64,000 nt of DNA from Oscillospiraceae bacterium (lineage in GTDB: Bacteria > Bacillota > Clostridia > Oscillospirales > Oscillospiraceae): NCBI GenBank assembly GCA_022801715.1, contig JAAWSV010000004.1, positions 1 through 64,000 of the forward strand. The letters are read 5' to 3'. The position numbers and the translations under genes are program-made. The notes below the pieces were generated by a model. It was not told the origin of the DNA. It ran no database searches and saw only the letters and a list, made by a program, of their open reading frames with translations. Positions 1 through 9,073 of the stretch are shown piece by piece. Every line of letters starts with the position of its first letter. Within the stretch, counting starts at the first letter, position 1.

Positions 1-1108
1 CGATGGCGCCGATGTCGCCGCAGGCGATCTCCTTGACCTCCTCGTTCTTCTTGCCCTTGATGGTGTAGAGCCGGCCCAGCTTCTCGGTCTTGCCGGTGGT
101 GGTGTTGTAGAGGGACATGTCCCCGGTGATCTTGCCGGAGATCACCTTCACCAGGCTGTACTTGCCGTACTGATCCGAGATGGTCTTAAAGACGATGGCG
201 GCGGTGGGGGCGCCCGGATCGCGCTTCACCGCAATCTCGCCCTCGCCGTTCTCGTCGGTGCCGCTCTCGGCGCCCATCTCCAGAGGACCGGGAACCAGAT
301 CAACGATGGTCTGGAGCAGCATCTCCGTGCCAAGGCCCGTGAAGGCGGAGCCGCAGACCACGGGGGCCAAGGTGCCCTCGTGCATGCCCACCTTCAGACC
401 GGTCATGATCTCCTCCTTGGTGAAGGGCTCGCCGGCGAAGAACTTCTCCATATTCTCCTCGGTGGTCTCGGCCACGGCCTCCATCAGCTGGCCATAGAGC
501 TCCTCCACCACGGACTGCTTGCTCTCGGGGATGGGGATCTCCTCCCGCTTGGACTTCTTGTCCGCGCCCATCTTATAGGCCTTCTTGTTCAGCACGTCGA
601 TGATGCCGATGGTGCGCTTGTTCTCGTCCCAGATCGGAGCTACCACAGGGGCGATGGACTTCGACAGCTTCTCACGCAGGGCCTCCAAGGTCTGGGAGAA
701 GTTGGCGTTCTCCTCGTCCTCCTTGGAGATATAGACCAAGCAGGGCTTCTTCTGCTCCTTGAGGTACTTCCAGCACCGCTCGGCGCCCACGCTGAGCCCG
801 TCCTTGCTGGCGCAGACCAGCACGCCCACCTCGGCGGCCCGGACGCCGGACTGCATCTCGCCGGCGAAGTCGAAGTTGCCCGGGGTGTCCAGGACGTTGA
901 TCTTCACGCCGTTATAGAGCACCGGTGTCATGGCCAAGGAGATGGAGATCTGACGCTTGATCTCCTCCGCGTCGTAGTCGCAGACGGTGTTGCCGTCCAC
1001 GGTCTTACCCATGCGGTCCGTCACGCCGGTGATGTAAAGCATACTCTCCACCAGAGAGGTCTTGCCGCTGCCGCCGTGTCCCAAAAGGCAGATATTACGA
1101 ATATCCAT
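1..1108 (-). CDS. Elongation factor G-like GTPase (EF-G paralogue), 3' end outside the window
   Basis: Reading from ATG at 1108 (preceded by AAGGAG) the frame stays open to the window edge, giving about 369 residues: the G domain and the start of domain II of a translational GTPase. Visible motifs are G1 GHGGSGKTS near residue 10, G3 DTPGNFDF (canonical EF-G has DTPGHVDF) and a G4-like SKED where EF-G has NKxD. The glycine-serine-rich P-loop and altered G3/G4 are typical of the EF-G2-like paralogues, not the ribosomal-operon FusA, and no rpsL/rpsG neighbour is present. It may act on the ribosome during recycling or stress, but the role of these paralogues is poorly defined. The C-terminal domains cannot be judged here. 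Confidence 0.88.
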   Translation of the reverse strand, partial: MDIRNICLLGHGGSGKTSLVESMLYITGVTDRMGKTVDGNTVCDYDAEEIKRQISISLAMTPVLYNGVKINVLDTPGNFDFAGEMQSGVRAAEVGVLVCASKDGLSVGAERCWKYLKEQKKPCLVYISKEDEENANFSQTLEALREKLSKSIAPVVAPIWDENKRTIGIIDVLNKKAYKMGADKKSKREEIPIPESKQSVVEELYGQLMEAVAETTEENMEKFFAGEPFTKEEIMTGLKVGMHEGTLAPVVCGSAFTGLGTEMLLQTIVDLVPGPLEMGAESGTDENGEGEIAVKRDPGAPTAAIVFKTISDQYGKYSLVKVISGKITGDMSLYNTTTGKTEKLGRLYTIKGKKNEEVKEIACGDIGAI

Positions 1109-1164
1109 AGTAAGCTCCTTCCGTTTATAGCATTCCCCCAAAGGGGATTTGGCCCAATGTATTG

Positions 1165-1193
1165 ATTATATACTATTTTCCCCGTCAACACAA
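1165..1193 (-). promoter_or_regulatory. Promoter of the EF-G-like gene
   Basis: On the minus strand a -35 TTGTGT (1193-1188) and a -10 TATAAT (1170-1165) are separated by 17 bp. Transcription would start near 1158, leaving about a 50-nt leader before the ATG at 1108. Confidence 0.55.
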
Positions 1194-1243
1194 CTAAATT
1201 TTTTGGCGCTTTCACCATTTCCTCCATTTTGTGCAACCAGACA

Positions 1244-1291
1244 AAAAACGGCGGCGGAGACCCCCTGTTTCACCGGGGATTCCCGCCGCCG
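1244..1291 (-). terminator. Rho-independent terminator of the 1331-3871 operon
   Basis: CGGCGGCGG and CCGCCGCCG form a 9-bp outer stem around a second CCCC/GGGG pairing. On the minus strand the stem is followed by TTTTTTG, so it ends transcripts coming from the genes at 1331-3871. Confidence 0.7.
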
Positions 1292-1330
1292 TTTCCGGCA
1301 TTTTGACGAAAACCGACCTGCGGGCGGCCC

Positions 1331-1651
1331 TCAGCCCATCCAGAGCCGCGCCGCATGGGGACACGCCTCCCACCGCTCCGCCAGCTCCCGGCCAAGGCGC
1401 GCCGCGGCCTGACGCAGCCGCTCCCGCTCCGCCGCCGGCAGGGCGGGGAGGGGCGTCTCCGCCAAGCGCCCCAGCTCCTCCAGAATCTCCGGCAGATCGG
1501 CCCGGCGAAGCCAGCGCATATTCCCGATATGTTTCAGGCCCAGCGCGTCGATGGCCAGCTGCCAGATAGTGTTAAAGGACGCCTCCCCGGCCACGGCGAT
1601 GGTGGGAAAATCCCCGGCCTCCGGGTCCGCACCATAGATCTCCACAGACAC
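1331..1651 (-). CDS. Hypothetical protein (106 aa)
   Basis: A 106-residue soluble protein starting at GTG 1651, with GAGAGGAGG nine bases upstream. The N-terminal half contains a predicted beta-rich stretch and the motif NTIWQLAIDALGLKHIGNMRWLRR. The C-terminal half is an alanine, leucine and arginine-rich helix that could form a coiled coil. There is no signal peptide or membrane segment. It lies 21 bp downstream of the pseudo-P-type ATPase gene and shares its terminator, so the two are probably co-transcribed. I do not recognise the family. Confidence 0.6.
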   Translation of the reverse strand: MSVEIYGADPEAGDFPTIAVAGEASFNTIWQLAIDALGLKHIGNMRWLRRADLPEILEELGRLAETPLPALPAAERERLRQAAARLGRELAERWEACPHAARLWMG

Positions 1652-1672
1652 GGCGGCGCCTCCTCTCAGATG

Positions 1673-3871
1673 TCAGATCTTGTCCACATTATAGCTCAGC
1701 AGCACCACCGGCAGCAGCCACAGCCCCATAAACAGCAGCAGCTGGGGCGGATAGAAAGCGCTCATGCTGCCCACGAAGATCAGATAGTAGCTGAGCAGCG
1801 TCCCCGCCAGACTGCCGAGGAGGGCGATGGCGTTGCCGGCGGACACCGCGCGGCACAGGCGCTTGCTGCCGGCCACCACCTCCAGGAAGGGTGCCAGCCC
1901 CTCCCGATAGATCAGCGCGTTGGGCCGGGCCCGCCCCGACTGGTCCGGGTCGGACAGGTTCAGCCGGTCATTGAGGTCCAGCAGCACCGCCCCGCCGTCG
2001 GAGGCGGAGCAGCTCTTGAGGAACTTGGGGGTCAGATTGGGGTCCCGGGTGGCCAAGTGGGGCGTCAGGGCGTTGCGCCGCAGGGCCCCGAGGGACCAGC
2101 GCACCCCGTCCTGCATCTGGTAGACCAGGCAGAAGATGGCGCAGACCTCCCCGTCAATGGACAGGTACAGCCCGTCCTTCCACTCCATGCTCTTGGGCAG
2201 GCGGATGGACAGCTTGCGAATCAGGTTGGCCGTACCCAAGACGGCGGTCTCCCCGTAGATGGAGGCGGACACGCCCCCCTCCTCGTGGACGTGGAAGTGA
2301 TCCAAGTGCTCCAGCTGCCCCCCGGCGTCGGTGAGATGGCCCATCAGCAGGTTGGTCCAGCCGCAGCGGTAGGCGGCGGCCAGACTTCCGGCGTAGGAGG
2401 CCGCCTTCCGCTCATCCTCCCGGATGACCTTGACCTCCTTCAGACGGATGCTCCCCGGCGGGAACAGATCCTCGTCCCCCACCAGCAGCTCCCGGCTGAA
2501 GCTCAGCTGATGGGCCCCGTAGAACCCCGCCACCGCGCAGCCGGACTTCCCCAGCCGCTTAGCTAAGGCGCTGTAGGGCATACTGTAGACACAGGGCAGG
2601 GCCAGGGCGGTCCCCGCCGTCAGAATCGCCGACCAGCACCAGAGAAAGTGCCTGGGCCGCTCCAGACCGTAGGAGCAGAGCACAGCGAACACCGCCGAGC
2701 CTACGATCACCAGCGGCAGCAGAACCCGCTGCCACTTGGAGGCGGTGTCCTCCTTCACCGAGCGGCTGTAGAACCCGCCGCAGCGCCCCCGGCGCTTCAC
2801 AGCGCCGCTCTCCGTCAGGTCCACCACATAGGCCGGGTCCCCGATGGCCGCCAGACGGAACCCCTCCCGCAGGGCCCCGGCGCGCCAGCACTCCCCCCAC
2901 AGGGACAGGCACATGGAGACGGCGGCGATCCCCCCCAGGGGGCTGGCCTCCATGCGGCCCTCCAAAAACAGCACGGAGACCGTGTCCGCCAAGGTCAAAA
3001 GGCCGCTGAGGGCCACACAGGTGTGGCAGTTGATCTGCATCCGGCCAAAGCCCTCCATGAACACCGGCAGGCCCAGCAGGCAGACCAGCCCCTGCACCGC
3101 AGCGCTGGCCCACACGAACACCCGCACATCCTCGGAGTAGTAGGGGACCTTGATCCCCGCCGCGCTCAGGGCGAGGGGGGCCCAGTAGAGCAGCGTCAGC
3201 GCCGTGGCCAGCACCGCCCGGCGGCGGAGACGCTGGTACCGGCGCTTCTGCACCACCGCCGCCTCGATCAGGGACGGCTCCTCCTCCTCTTCGATCTCCT
3301 CCGGGTCGGCGGCCCGGGAGGCCTTGGACTTGTGCAGCTTCTCCTGCTTCCGCCGGGTCCGCCGATACTGCCGCTGGTAGCGGCGCTCCTCATCCCTGCG
3401 CTCCTCCAGCACCGACTCCACCGTGCTGGCCACCACGTCCTCCATGGCAAAAAGAGGCTCGACATCCTCCGCCGGCCGGACAGGCTCCGCCTCCTCCTGA
3501 CGCGGCGCCTCCTCCTCTACCTGGGACGGCACCTCCACCTCCGGCTCAACAGAACGCTCCGCCTCCACCTTTGGCGGCGCCTTGCGGCTCCTCAGCCGAA
3601 CCGGAGGAGTCGGCGCCTCCTCAGCCGGCGTCTCCTCGCTCTCCGCCTCCACAGGCACAGCCGGCTTCACAGACGCCTCCGCGGAAATCGGCGGCTTCAC
3701 CGGCTCCAAGCGCTCCTCCTCCGGTTCCACTGCCGGCGGAAACAGCTCCGGGAGCGCCAAATCCTCCTCACTGACCACGATCCCGTACCGGGCCAGCAGA
3801 AGGTCAATATCGTCCTCTAAGACGGCGTCCTCCGCCGCCTCTGTCTCATAAAGTTTCTCTTCCTCGTTCAT
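1673..3871 (-). CDS. Degenerate P-type ATPase-like membrane protein with a long charged N-terminus
   Basis: This is a 732-residue protein with ATG at 3871 (GGAAAGGA upstream). About 220 acidic and proline-rich residues come first, then hydrophobic segments. The last 500 residues follow the order of a metal P1B-type ATPase: a membrane stretch ending in LPCVYSMP (cf. the CPC loop), then SGCAVAGFYGAHQLS (cf. the GI.VKGG.ALE region), GDEDLFPPGSIRL where DKTGTLT should be, an N-domain-like EGGVSASIYGETAVLGTANL, a TRD in place of TGD, and two terminal helices. The phosphorylated Asp-Lys-Thr-Gly-Thr motif is absent, and the actuator domain is reduced to about 40 residues without TGE. It therefore cannot be an ordinary pump. 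The homology is my reading of the pattern and was not tested by a search; the function is unknown. Confidence 0.7.
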   Translation of the reverse strand: MNEEEKLYETEAAEDAVLEDDIDLLLARYGIVVSEEDLALPELFPPAVEPEEERLEPVKPPISAEASVKPAVPVEAESEETPAEEAPTPPVRLRSRKAPPKVEAERSVEPEVEVPSQVEEEAPRQEEAEPVRPAEDVEPLFAMEDVVASTVESVLEERRDEERRYQRQYRRTRRKQEKLHKSKASRAADPEEIEEEEEPSLIEAAVVQKRRYQRLRRRAVLATALTLLYWAPLALSAAGIKVPYYSEDVRVFVWASAAVQGLVCLLGLPVFMEGFGRMQINCHTCVALSGLLTLADTVSVLFLEGRMEASPLGGIAAVSMCLSLWGECWRAGALREGFRLAAIGDPAYVVDLTESGAVKRRGRCGGFYSRSVKEDTASKWQRVLLPLVIVGSAVFAVLCSYGLERPRHFLWCWSAILTAGTALALPCVYSMPYSALAKRLGKSGCAVAGFYGAHQLSFSRELLVGDEDLFPPGSIRLKEVKVIREDERKAASYAGSLAAAYRCGWTNLLMGHLTDAGGQLEHLDHFHVHEEGGVSASIYGETAVLGTANLIRKLSIRLPKSMEWKDGLYLSIDGEVCAIFCLVYQMQDGVRWSLGALRRNALTPHLATRDPNLTPKFLKSCSASDGGAVLLDLNDRLNLSDPDQSGRARPNALIYREGLAPFLEVVAGSKRLCRAVSAGNAIALLGSLAGTLLSYYLIFVGSMSAFYPPQLLLFMGLWLLPVVLLSYNVDKI

Positions 3872-3949
3872 GCTTGTCCTTTCCCGGGCGCGTTCGCTCT
3901 GTTTTGACTGGGCACATCTTCCCGCCGGCATAAGCGCCGGTGGCGCTCC

Positions 3950-4705
3950 TCAAATCCCCCTCTGCCGCACCGCCTCATACAGCAGAATCGCGGCGGCGGC
4001 GCTGGCGTTCAGGGAGGAGATCCTCCCTCTCATGGGGATGCTTACCAAAAAATCGCACCCCTCCCGCACCAAGCGGCTCATGCCCTCCCCTTCGCTGCCG
4101 ATAACAACGGCGGCGGGCCCACGGAGATCCGTCTGATACAGGGGCGCGGCGCCCTCCGCCGCCGTGCCGAACACCCACAGCCCCCGCTCCTTCAGCTCCT
4201 TGAGCAGCTGGGGGATATTGGGCACGCGGGCCACGGGCAGATAGCTCACCGCCCCGGCGCTGGTCTTGGCCACCACGGCGGTGAGACCGGCGCTGCGCCG
4301 CTTGGGGATGATGACCCCGTGGGCCCCGGCGCACTCGGCGGTGCGGATAATGGCCCCCAGGTTGTGGGGATCGGAGATCTCGTCGCAGACCACCACCAGC
4401 GGCGCCTCCCCCCGCTCCTCGGCGAGAGCGAGCAGGTCCTCCACCGTGGCGTACTCCGCCGCGGCGGCCACGGCGATGACCCCCTGGTGGGCGCCGGTGG
4501 TGCTCATGGCGTCCAGCTTCCGCCGGTCCGCCTCCACCACCACGGTCCCCGCCTTCCTCGCTTGGGCGGCGAGGCGGCTCAAGGTCCGGTCGGTGTCCCC
4601 CTTGGCGATGTACAGCTTGTCCACGGCCCGTCCGGCCCGCAGGGCCTCCGTCACCGCGTTGCGCCCCTCGATCATCCCCTCCGTGTCCCGCTCCAGCTCT
4701 CTCAC
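3950..4705 (-). CDS. rlmB: 23S rRNA (guanosine-2'-O)-methyltransferase, TrmH/SpoU family
   Basis: A 251-residue SPOUT methyltransferase. The N-terminal substrate-binding region (MIEGRNAVTEALRAGR) precedes the knotted catalytic domain with the family motifs DEISDPHNLGAIIRTAECAG, VIGSEGEGMSRLV and SIPMRGRISSLNASAAAAI. RlmB methylates G2251 of 23S rRNA in the peptidyl-transferase P loop; close paralogues modify other sites, so the exact target is inferred. The GTG at 4705 is the likely start because AAGGAGG sits eight bases upstream; a TTG at 4729 is the alternative. The gene is followed directly by the pseudo-P-type ATPase gene and faces away from ftsH. Confidence 0.9.
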   Translation of the reverse strand: MRELERDTEGMIEGRNAVTEALRAGRAVDKLYIAKGDTDRTLSRLAAQARKAGTVVVEADRRKLDAMSTTGAHQGVIAVAAAAEYATVEDLLALAEERGEAPLVVVCDEISDPHNLGAIIRTAECAGAHGVIIPKRRSAGLTAVVAKTSAGAVSYLPVARVPNIPQLLKELKERGLWVFGTAAEGAAPLYQTDLRGPAAVVIGSEGEGMSRLVREGCDFLVSIPMRGRISSLNASAAAAILLYEAVRQRGI

Positions 4706-4755
4706 AGCGCGTCCCTCCTTCGATCCCAAGAAATTTTAATAGAATAAGCCAGTTG

Positions 4756-4784
4756 AGTATAGCATGAATTCACCTTCAGTGAAA
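4756..4784 (-). promoter_or_regulatory. Promoter of rlmB
   Basis: On the minus strand there is an extended -10 TGCTATACT (TATACT at 4761-4756), with TTTCAC 17 bp upstream. Confidence 0.5.
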
Positions 4785-4825
4785 GACCATTCATAGAAAT
4801 TTCATAGAAAATCCACATCCAGTTC

Positions 4826-4854
4826 TTGTTACTTGACCGCTTTTGTGGTAGGAT
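4826..4854 (+). promoter_or_regulatory. Promoter of ftsH
   Basis: TTGTTA (4826-4831), a 17-bp spacer ending in TGG, and TAGGAT (4849-4854) lie 63 bp before the ftsH start. Confidence 0.45.
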
Positions 4855-4916
4855 ACTGGATAAGCTGCCGCCGGCGCATCCCTGCGGGGAAACCGGCGCA
4901 GGACAAGGAGATAGAC

Positions 4917-6998
4917 ATGGATAACAATAACAACAAACCGGACAACAACCGCAACGACAAAAACAGGCGCAATATGAACGGCCTTCTGCACCTGGTGGCC
5001 TGGGCCCTGGTCCTCACCATCGGGCTGCAATACCTGCACATCTACATGGGCAAGAACAACCCCAAGGCCGACCAGCAGTTTGAGATCTCCTTTACCGAGT
5101 TCATGGAGCTGGTAAAGGAGGACCACGTGGAGGAGGTGGTGTTCAAGGACGGCCTCATCACCATCACCCCCGCCGAGGGCTATGTCCACACCGTGGAGAA
5201 CGCCAAGGGGGAGGCCAAGGAGTACAAGGAGAACTTCACCCTCTACACCGTGGCCCTGAACAACCCCGAGCTCTTCCCCACCCTGGACCAGCACAATGTC
5301 AAGTACTACTCCCCCTATGAGCCCCAGATGCCCCTCATCATGGAGCTGATGATCGGCTACATCCTGCCGGTGATCCTGATGGTGGCGGCCTTCAGCCTCC
5401 TCTTCCGCTTCATGGCCAAGCGGGGGGGCGGCTTCGGCGGCATCGGCAGCGTGGGCAAGTCCAACGCCAAGGTCTACATGGAGAAGCAGACCGGCGTCAC
5501 CTTCGCCGACGTGGCCGGCCAGGACGAGGCCAAGGAGAGCCTGGAGGAGATCATCGACTTCCTCCACAACCCGGCCAAGTACACCGCCATCGGCGCCAAG
5601 CTCCCCCGGGGCGCGCTGCTGGTGGGCTCCCCGGGCACCGGCAAGACCCTTCTGGCCAAGGCCGTGGCCGGGGAGGCCAACGTGCCCTTCTTCTCCATCT
5701 CCGGCTCGGGCTTTGTGGAGATGTTCGTGGGCGTGGGCGCCTCCCGTGTCCGGGACCTGTTCCAGGAGGCGGCCAAGGTGGCCCCCTGCATCATCTTCAT
5801 CGACGAGATCGACGCCATCGGCAAGACCCGCGACACCCGCTTCGGCGGCGGCAACGACGAGCGGGAGCAGACCCTGAACCAGCTCCTGGCGGAGATGGAC
5901 GGCTTCGACCCCTCTAAGGGCATCATCGTCCTGGCCGCCACCAACCGCCCGGAGGTGCTGGACAAGGCCCTGCTGCGCCCCGGCCGGTTCGACCGGCGGA
6001 TTACCGTGGACCGCCCCAACCTGGCCGGCCGTCTCAAGACGCTGGAGGTCCACACCCGGAAGATCAAGCTCTCCGAGGACGTGGACTTGGACAAGCTGGC
6101 CCAGGCCACCGCCGGCTGCGTGGGCGCGGATTTAGCCAACATGGTCAACGAGGCCGCCCTCCGGGCCGTGCGCCACAACCGTCTGGCGGTGAACCAGGAG
6201 GACCTTCTGATCTCCTTCGAGGTGGTCATCGCCGGCGCGGAGAAGAAGGGTACCGTGATCACCGAGAAGGAGAAGCGGATCATCGCCTACCACGAGGTGG
6301 GGCACGCCCTGGTGGCCGCCAGGCAGAAGAACACCCAGCCGGTGACCAAGATCACCATCGTGCCCCACACCCAGGGCACCCTGGGCTACACCCTGAACCT
6401 CCCCGAGGAGGAGAAATTCCTCATGAGCAGGGAGGACATCCTCTCGGAGATCCGCACCCTCCTGGCCGGCCGCAGCGCCGAGGAGGTGGCCTGTGACACC
6501 CAGACCTCCGGCGCCGCCAACGACATCGAGCGCGCCACCGAACTGGCAAGAAACCTGGTGGCCCGGTTCGGCATGTACGAGGAGTTTGACATGATGGCCC
6601 TGGGCACGGTGAACGGCCAGTATTTGGACGGCACCTACGCCATGAACTGTGCCCAGGAGACCTACGCCGCCGCCGACCGTGCGGTGGCCAAGATCATCCG
6701 GGCGTGCCACCAGGAGGCGAAGCAGCTCCTGCTGGACAACCGGGAGATGCTGGACGCGGTGGCGTCGTACCTCCTGAAGAAGGAGACCATCACCGGTCAG
6801 GAGATGATGGCGATCCTGGAGGGCAGGGACCCGGAGCAGGTGGAGTACTACGGCCTCAACCCCACCCAGCCCAAGGCCGCCGAGGACGAGGCGCCGCCGG
6901 CGCCGCCGCCCCAAACCGCCGGCGATCCGGTGCCCATGCCCACAGCGGAGGGTCCGGTGGAGGACCACCCGTCGGCAGACGAGCCGCGGGAGGAGTAA
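4917..6998 (+). CDS. ftsH: ATP-dependent zinc metalloprotease FtsH
   Basis: A 693-residue membrane AAA+ protease that degrades damaged membrane proteins and regulatory substrates. The start at 4917 has AAGGAG six bases upstream. Two membrane helices (near residues 20-42 and 140-168) flank an extracytoplasmic loop. Next come Walker A GSPGTGKT, Walker [12 protein letters not shown], the second region of homology ([21 protein letters not shown]) and the zinc site HEVGH, where most FtsH proteins have HEAGH; HExxH is intact. The C-terminus carries a proline and acid-rich extension. It is monocistronic, with a strong hairpin terminator just after the stop codon. Confidence 0.97.
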   Translation: MDNNNNKPDNNRNDKNRRNMNGLLHLVAWALVLTIGLQYLHIYMGKNNPKADQQFEISFTEFMELVKEDHVEEVVFKDGLITITPAEGYVHTVENAKGEAKEYKENFTLYTVALNNPELFPTLDQHNVKYYSPYEPQMPLIMELMIGYILPVILMVAAFSLLFRFMAKRGGGFGGIGSVGKSNAKVYMEKQTGVTFADVAGQDEAKESLEEIIDFLHNPAKYTAIGAKLPRGALLVGSPGTGKTLLAKAVAGEANVPFFSISGSGFVEMFVGVGASRVRDLFQEAAKVAPCIIFIDEIDAIGKTRDTRFGGGNDEREQTLNQLLAEMDGFDPSKGIIVLAATNRPEVLDKALLRPGRFDRRITVDRPNLAGRLKTLEVHTRKIKLSEDVDLDKLAQATAGCVGADLANMVNEAALRAVRHNRLAVNQEDLLISFEVVIAGAEKKGTVITEKEKRIIAYHEVGHALVAARQKNTQPVTKITIVPHTQGTLGYTLNLPEEEKFLMSREDILSEIRTLLAGRSAEEVACDTQTSGAANDIERATELARNLVARFGMYEEFDMMALGTVNGQYLDGTYAMNCAQETYAAADRAVAKIIRACHQEAKQLLLDNREMLDAVASYLLKKETITGQEMMAILEGRDPEQVEYYGLNPTQPKAAEDEAPPAPPPQTAGDPVPMPTAEGPVEDHPSADEPREE

Positions 6999-7007
6999 GC
7001 ACATTTC

Positions 7008-7043
7008 AAAGCGCCCCGGGAGGAAAACCTCCCGGGGCGCTTT
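7008..7043 (+). terminator. Terminator of ftsH
   Basis: AAAGCGCCCCGGGAGG and its exact complement CCTCCCGGGGCGCTTT surround an AAAA loop ten bases after the ftsH stop codon. Confidence 0.85.
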
Positions 7044-7078
7044 CTGCCGCAAAGCTGTCATGGACGGGCCGCCGGCAC

Positions 7079-7117
7079 AAAAAGAGGACCAGTCGGGAGA
7101 CTGGTCCTCTTTTTCGC
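7079..7117. terminator. Bidirectional terminator between ftsH and csp
   Basis: AAAGAGGACCAGTC and GACTGGTCCTCTTT form a stem with T-rich flanks on both strands. It chiefly terminates csp, whose stop codon is ten bases away on the minus strand. Confidence 0.8.
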
Positions 7118-7126
7118 AATCACAAT

Positions 7127-7339
7127 TTACAGTGCGCAGACGTTCACCGCGCGGAGCTTGTTGGGATCCTTCGGATCGGGCTCGGTGTCATAGCTGACCT
7201 TCTGCCCCTCGGCCAAGGTGCGGAAACCGGTGCCCTGAATGGCGGAGAAGTGCACGAACACGTCGCCGCTCCCATCGTCATTGGCAATGAAGCCAAATCC
7301 CTTCGTCTCGTTGAACCACTTGACAGTACCGTTATGCAT
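7127..7339 (-). CDS. csp: Cold-shock protein (CspA/CspB family)
   Basis: A 70-residue single cold-shock domain. It binds single-stranded RNA and DNA and acts as an RNA chaperone. Both RNA-binding motifs are present: KGFGFI (RNP1) and VFVHF (RNP2), preceded by the usual [12 protein letters not shown] start. The ATG at 7339 follows TAGGAGGTGC. The gene has its own sigmaA-type promoter about 195 bases upstream and a leader able to pair with its ribosome binding site, which suggests post-transcriptional temperature control. Length and sequence are typical. Confidence 0.96.
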   Translation of the reverse strand: MHNGTVKWFNETKGFGFIANDDGSGDVFVHFSAIQGTGFRTLAEGQKVSYDTEPDPKDPNKLRAVNVCAL

Positions 7340-7345
7340 ATCAAC

Positions 7346-7402
7346 AGCACCTCCTAAAAAAATGTTATTCTATGAAGAGAAACATTTCGTACCGGAGGTG
7401 CT
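7346..7402 (-). promoter_or_regulatory. Leader hairpin occluding the csp ribosome binding site
   Basis: In the csp mRNA, AGCACCTCC (7402-7394) is perfectly complementary to GGAGGTGCT (7354-7346), which contains the Shine-Dalgarno sequence. Inside this, AAATGTT pairs with AACATTT (7387-7381 with 7366-7360), leaving a 14-nt loop. Together these make a two-helix hairpin that hides the ribosome binding site. Thermoregulation is inferred. Confidence 0.55.
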
Positions 7403-7540
7403 TTACCGTGAGAGGAAATCGGCCCGTTCCGGTCCTTTTACAACCCCCTCGAGCTGGGCCATAAAATGCTGCTGTGGACGGTCGGTACAGGAGTCAGACC
7501 GGCATACCGCAGCGACTACTACATCTTAGAATACGGCTAC

Positions 7541-7569
7541 AGTATATGCCTTTCCCTTGGACAAGTCAA
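7541..7569 (-). promoter_or_regulatory. Promoter of csp
   Basis: On the minus strand TTGACT (7569-7564), a 17-bp spacer and TATACT (7546-7541). Transcription from about 7534 gives a leader of roughly 195 nt. Apart from this leader, 7403-7614 shows no convincing gene. Confidence 0.7.
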
Positions 7570-7614
7570 GAGGAATCTGTTGAAATTTGTGGGAAAAATT
7601 TGACCTGCACAGAT

Positions 7615-8958
7615 TTATTCCACTTGGGAGCCCGACAGGAGGGCGGTGCGGCGGAGGAGAAAATATCCTACCCCCACCAGATCCGCCAGGAACCACCCGA
7701 TGGGCACCGCCCACCAGACCCCCAGCACCCCCACCGCGGGGATGGGAGAGAGGGCGTAAGCCAGTGCCACACGGGTTCCCAGGGAGATCACTGTCAGCAC
7801 CACGGACATCCCCGGACGCTCCAGCGCCCGGTAGAGGCCGTAGAGCAGAAACAGCAGGGCGATACCGCAATAAAATGCCCCTTCGATGTGCAGGTACTCC
7901 ACACCGATGTCCAAAATTTCCGTCTCATTTGCCTGCACGAAGATGCCCATCAGCGGTCGGGCAAAGGCAAACACCACCGCCGACACCAGCGCGGAGAAGG
8001 CCATGGACAGCGCCGCCGCCTGCCGGATGCCGGTGCGGATGCGCCGGTGCTGTCCCGCGCCGTAGTTCTGGGCCACAAAGGTGGAGAAGGCGTTGCCGAA
8101 GTCCTGCACCGGCATGTAGGCGAAGGCGTCGATCTTCACCGCGGCGGCGAAGGCGGCCATCACCGCCGGCCCGAAGCTGTTGACCACCCCTTGGACCAGC
8201 AGGATGCCGAAGTTCATCACCGACTGCTGCACGCAGGTGAGCACCGAGTGCCGCCCGATCTCCCCCATGGCGGACAGGCGCAGCCCCGCCCCCCGCCGGG
8301 GGCGCAGGTGGGGGAAACGGAGGAGGGTATAGACGGTGATGGCGGCGGCGGCCCCTTGGGCGATCACCGTAGCGGCGGCAGCCCCCTTCACGCCCCACTG
8401 GAGCCCCAGCACAAACCAAAGATCCAGCCCGATGTTCAAAAGGGCCGAGAAGGCCAAAAAGGCCAGCGGCACGGCGGAGTTCCCCAGAGAGCGGAGCAGG
8501 CAGGCGAAGAAGTTGTAGAGGAAGGTGAAGGCGATGCCGAAGAAGATCACGTAGAGATAGTCCCGCATAAGGCCATAGACCAAGGGGTGGACCCGAAGGA
8601 AGCGGAGAATGGGGTCAATGAGGACAAAGACGGCGATATTCAGCACCACCGTGATCCCGGCGATCAGGGCAAAGGCGGCGGCGATCCCCTCCCGTAGCCC
8701 CTCCATGTCCCGCTGGCCGAAGCGGATGGCAAAGACGGTGCCGCTGCCCATGCACAGCCCTAAGAGGATGGAGGTGAGAAAGGTCATGAGTGTAAACGCG
8801 GAGCCCACCGCCCCCAAGGCATTGGAACCAAGAAACTGGCCGACAATGAGGGTATCGGCGATGTTATAGAGCTGCTGGAGCAGATTGCCGGCGATCATAG
8901 GGGCGGCAAAGCGCAGCATGGTGCCGGTGACGCTGCCGGCCGTCAGATCTCGCTGCAT
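7615..8958 (-). CDS. MATE family multidrug efflux transporter
   Basis: A 447-residue inner-membrane protein with about twelve hydrophobic helices. The opening MQRDLTAGSVTGTMLRFAAPMIAGNLLQQLYNIADTLIVG is the classic DinF/NorM-like MATE start. The protein has two similar halves; the second begins near GEIGRHSVLTCVQQSVMNFG. MATE proteins exchange cationic drugs or metabolites for Na+ or H+; the substrate is unknown. The ATG at 8958 has AGGAGG eight bases upstream. The frame is open much farther upstream, but that region is non-coding and contains the promoter. Confidence 0.93.
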   Translation of the reverse strand: MQRDLTAGSVTGTMLRFAAPMIAGNLLQQLYNIADTLIVGQFLGSNALGAVGSAFTLMTFLTSILLGLCMGSGTVFAIRFGQRDMEGLREGIAAAFALIAGITVVLNIAVFVLIDPILRFLRVHPLVYGLMRDYLYVIFFGIAFTFLYNFFACLLRSLGNSAVPLAFLAFSALLNIGLDLWFVLGLQWGVKGAAAATVIAQGAAAAITVYTLLRFPHLRPRRGAGLRLSAMGEIGRHSVLTCVQQSVMNFGILLVQGVVNSFGPAVMAAFAAAVKIDAFAYMPVQDFGNAFSTFVAQNYGAGQHRRIRTGIRQAAALSMAFSALVSAVVFAFARPLMGIFVQANETEILDIGVEYLHIEGAFYCGIALLFLLYGLYRALERPGMSVVLTVISLGTRVALAYALSPIPAVGVLGVWWAVPIGWFLADLVGVGYFLLRRTALLSGSQVE

Positions 8959-9009
8959 GGCGGGGTACCTCCTGAGGTAATCATACTTGTTCAAAAGACA
9001 GTGCCCTCT

Positions 9010-9038
9010 ATTGTAAGGGAGACGGCGAAGAAAGTCAA
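9010..9038 (-). promoter_or_regulatory. Promoter of the MATE transporter gene
   Basis: On the minus strand TTGACT (9038-9033), 17 bp, TACAAT (9015-9010). Confidence 0.6.
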
Positions 9039-9073
9039 TCCTCCACACCTCCTGCGGCGGCCAATAAGAACAG

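Noticed and set aside
2648-3820. 390-codon plus-strand frame over the pseudo-ATPase gene
   Set aside because: Arginine, leucine and proline-rich shadow with no ribosome binding site.
7403-7529. Small gene after GGAGGTGC at 7394 (plus strand, GTG at 7408)
   Set aside because: Only 18 codons; the GGAGGTGC is explained as the anti-Shine-Dalgarno arm of the csp leader on the other strand.
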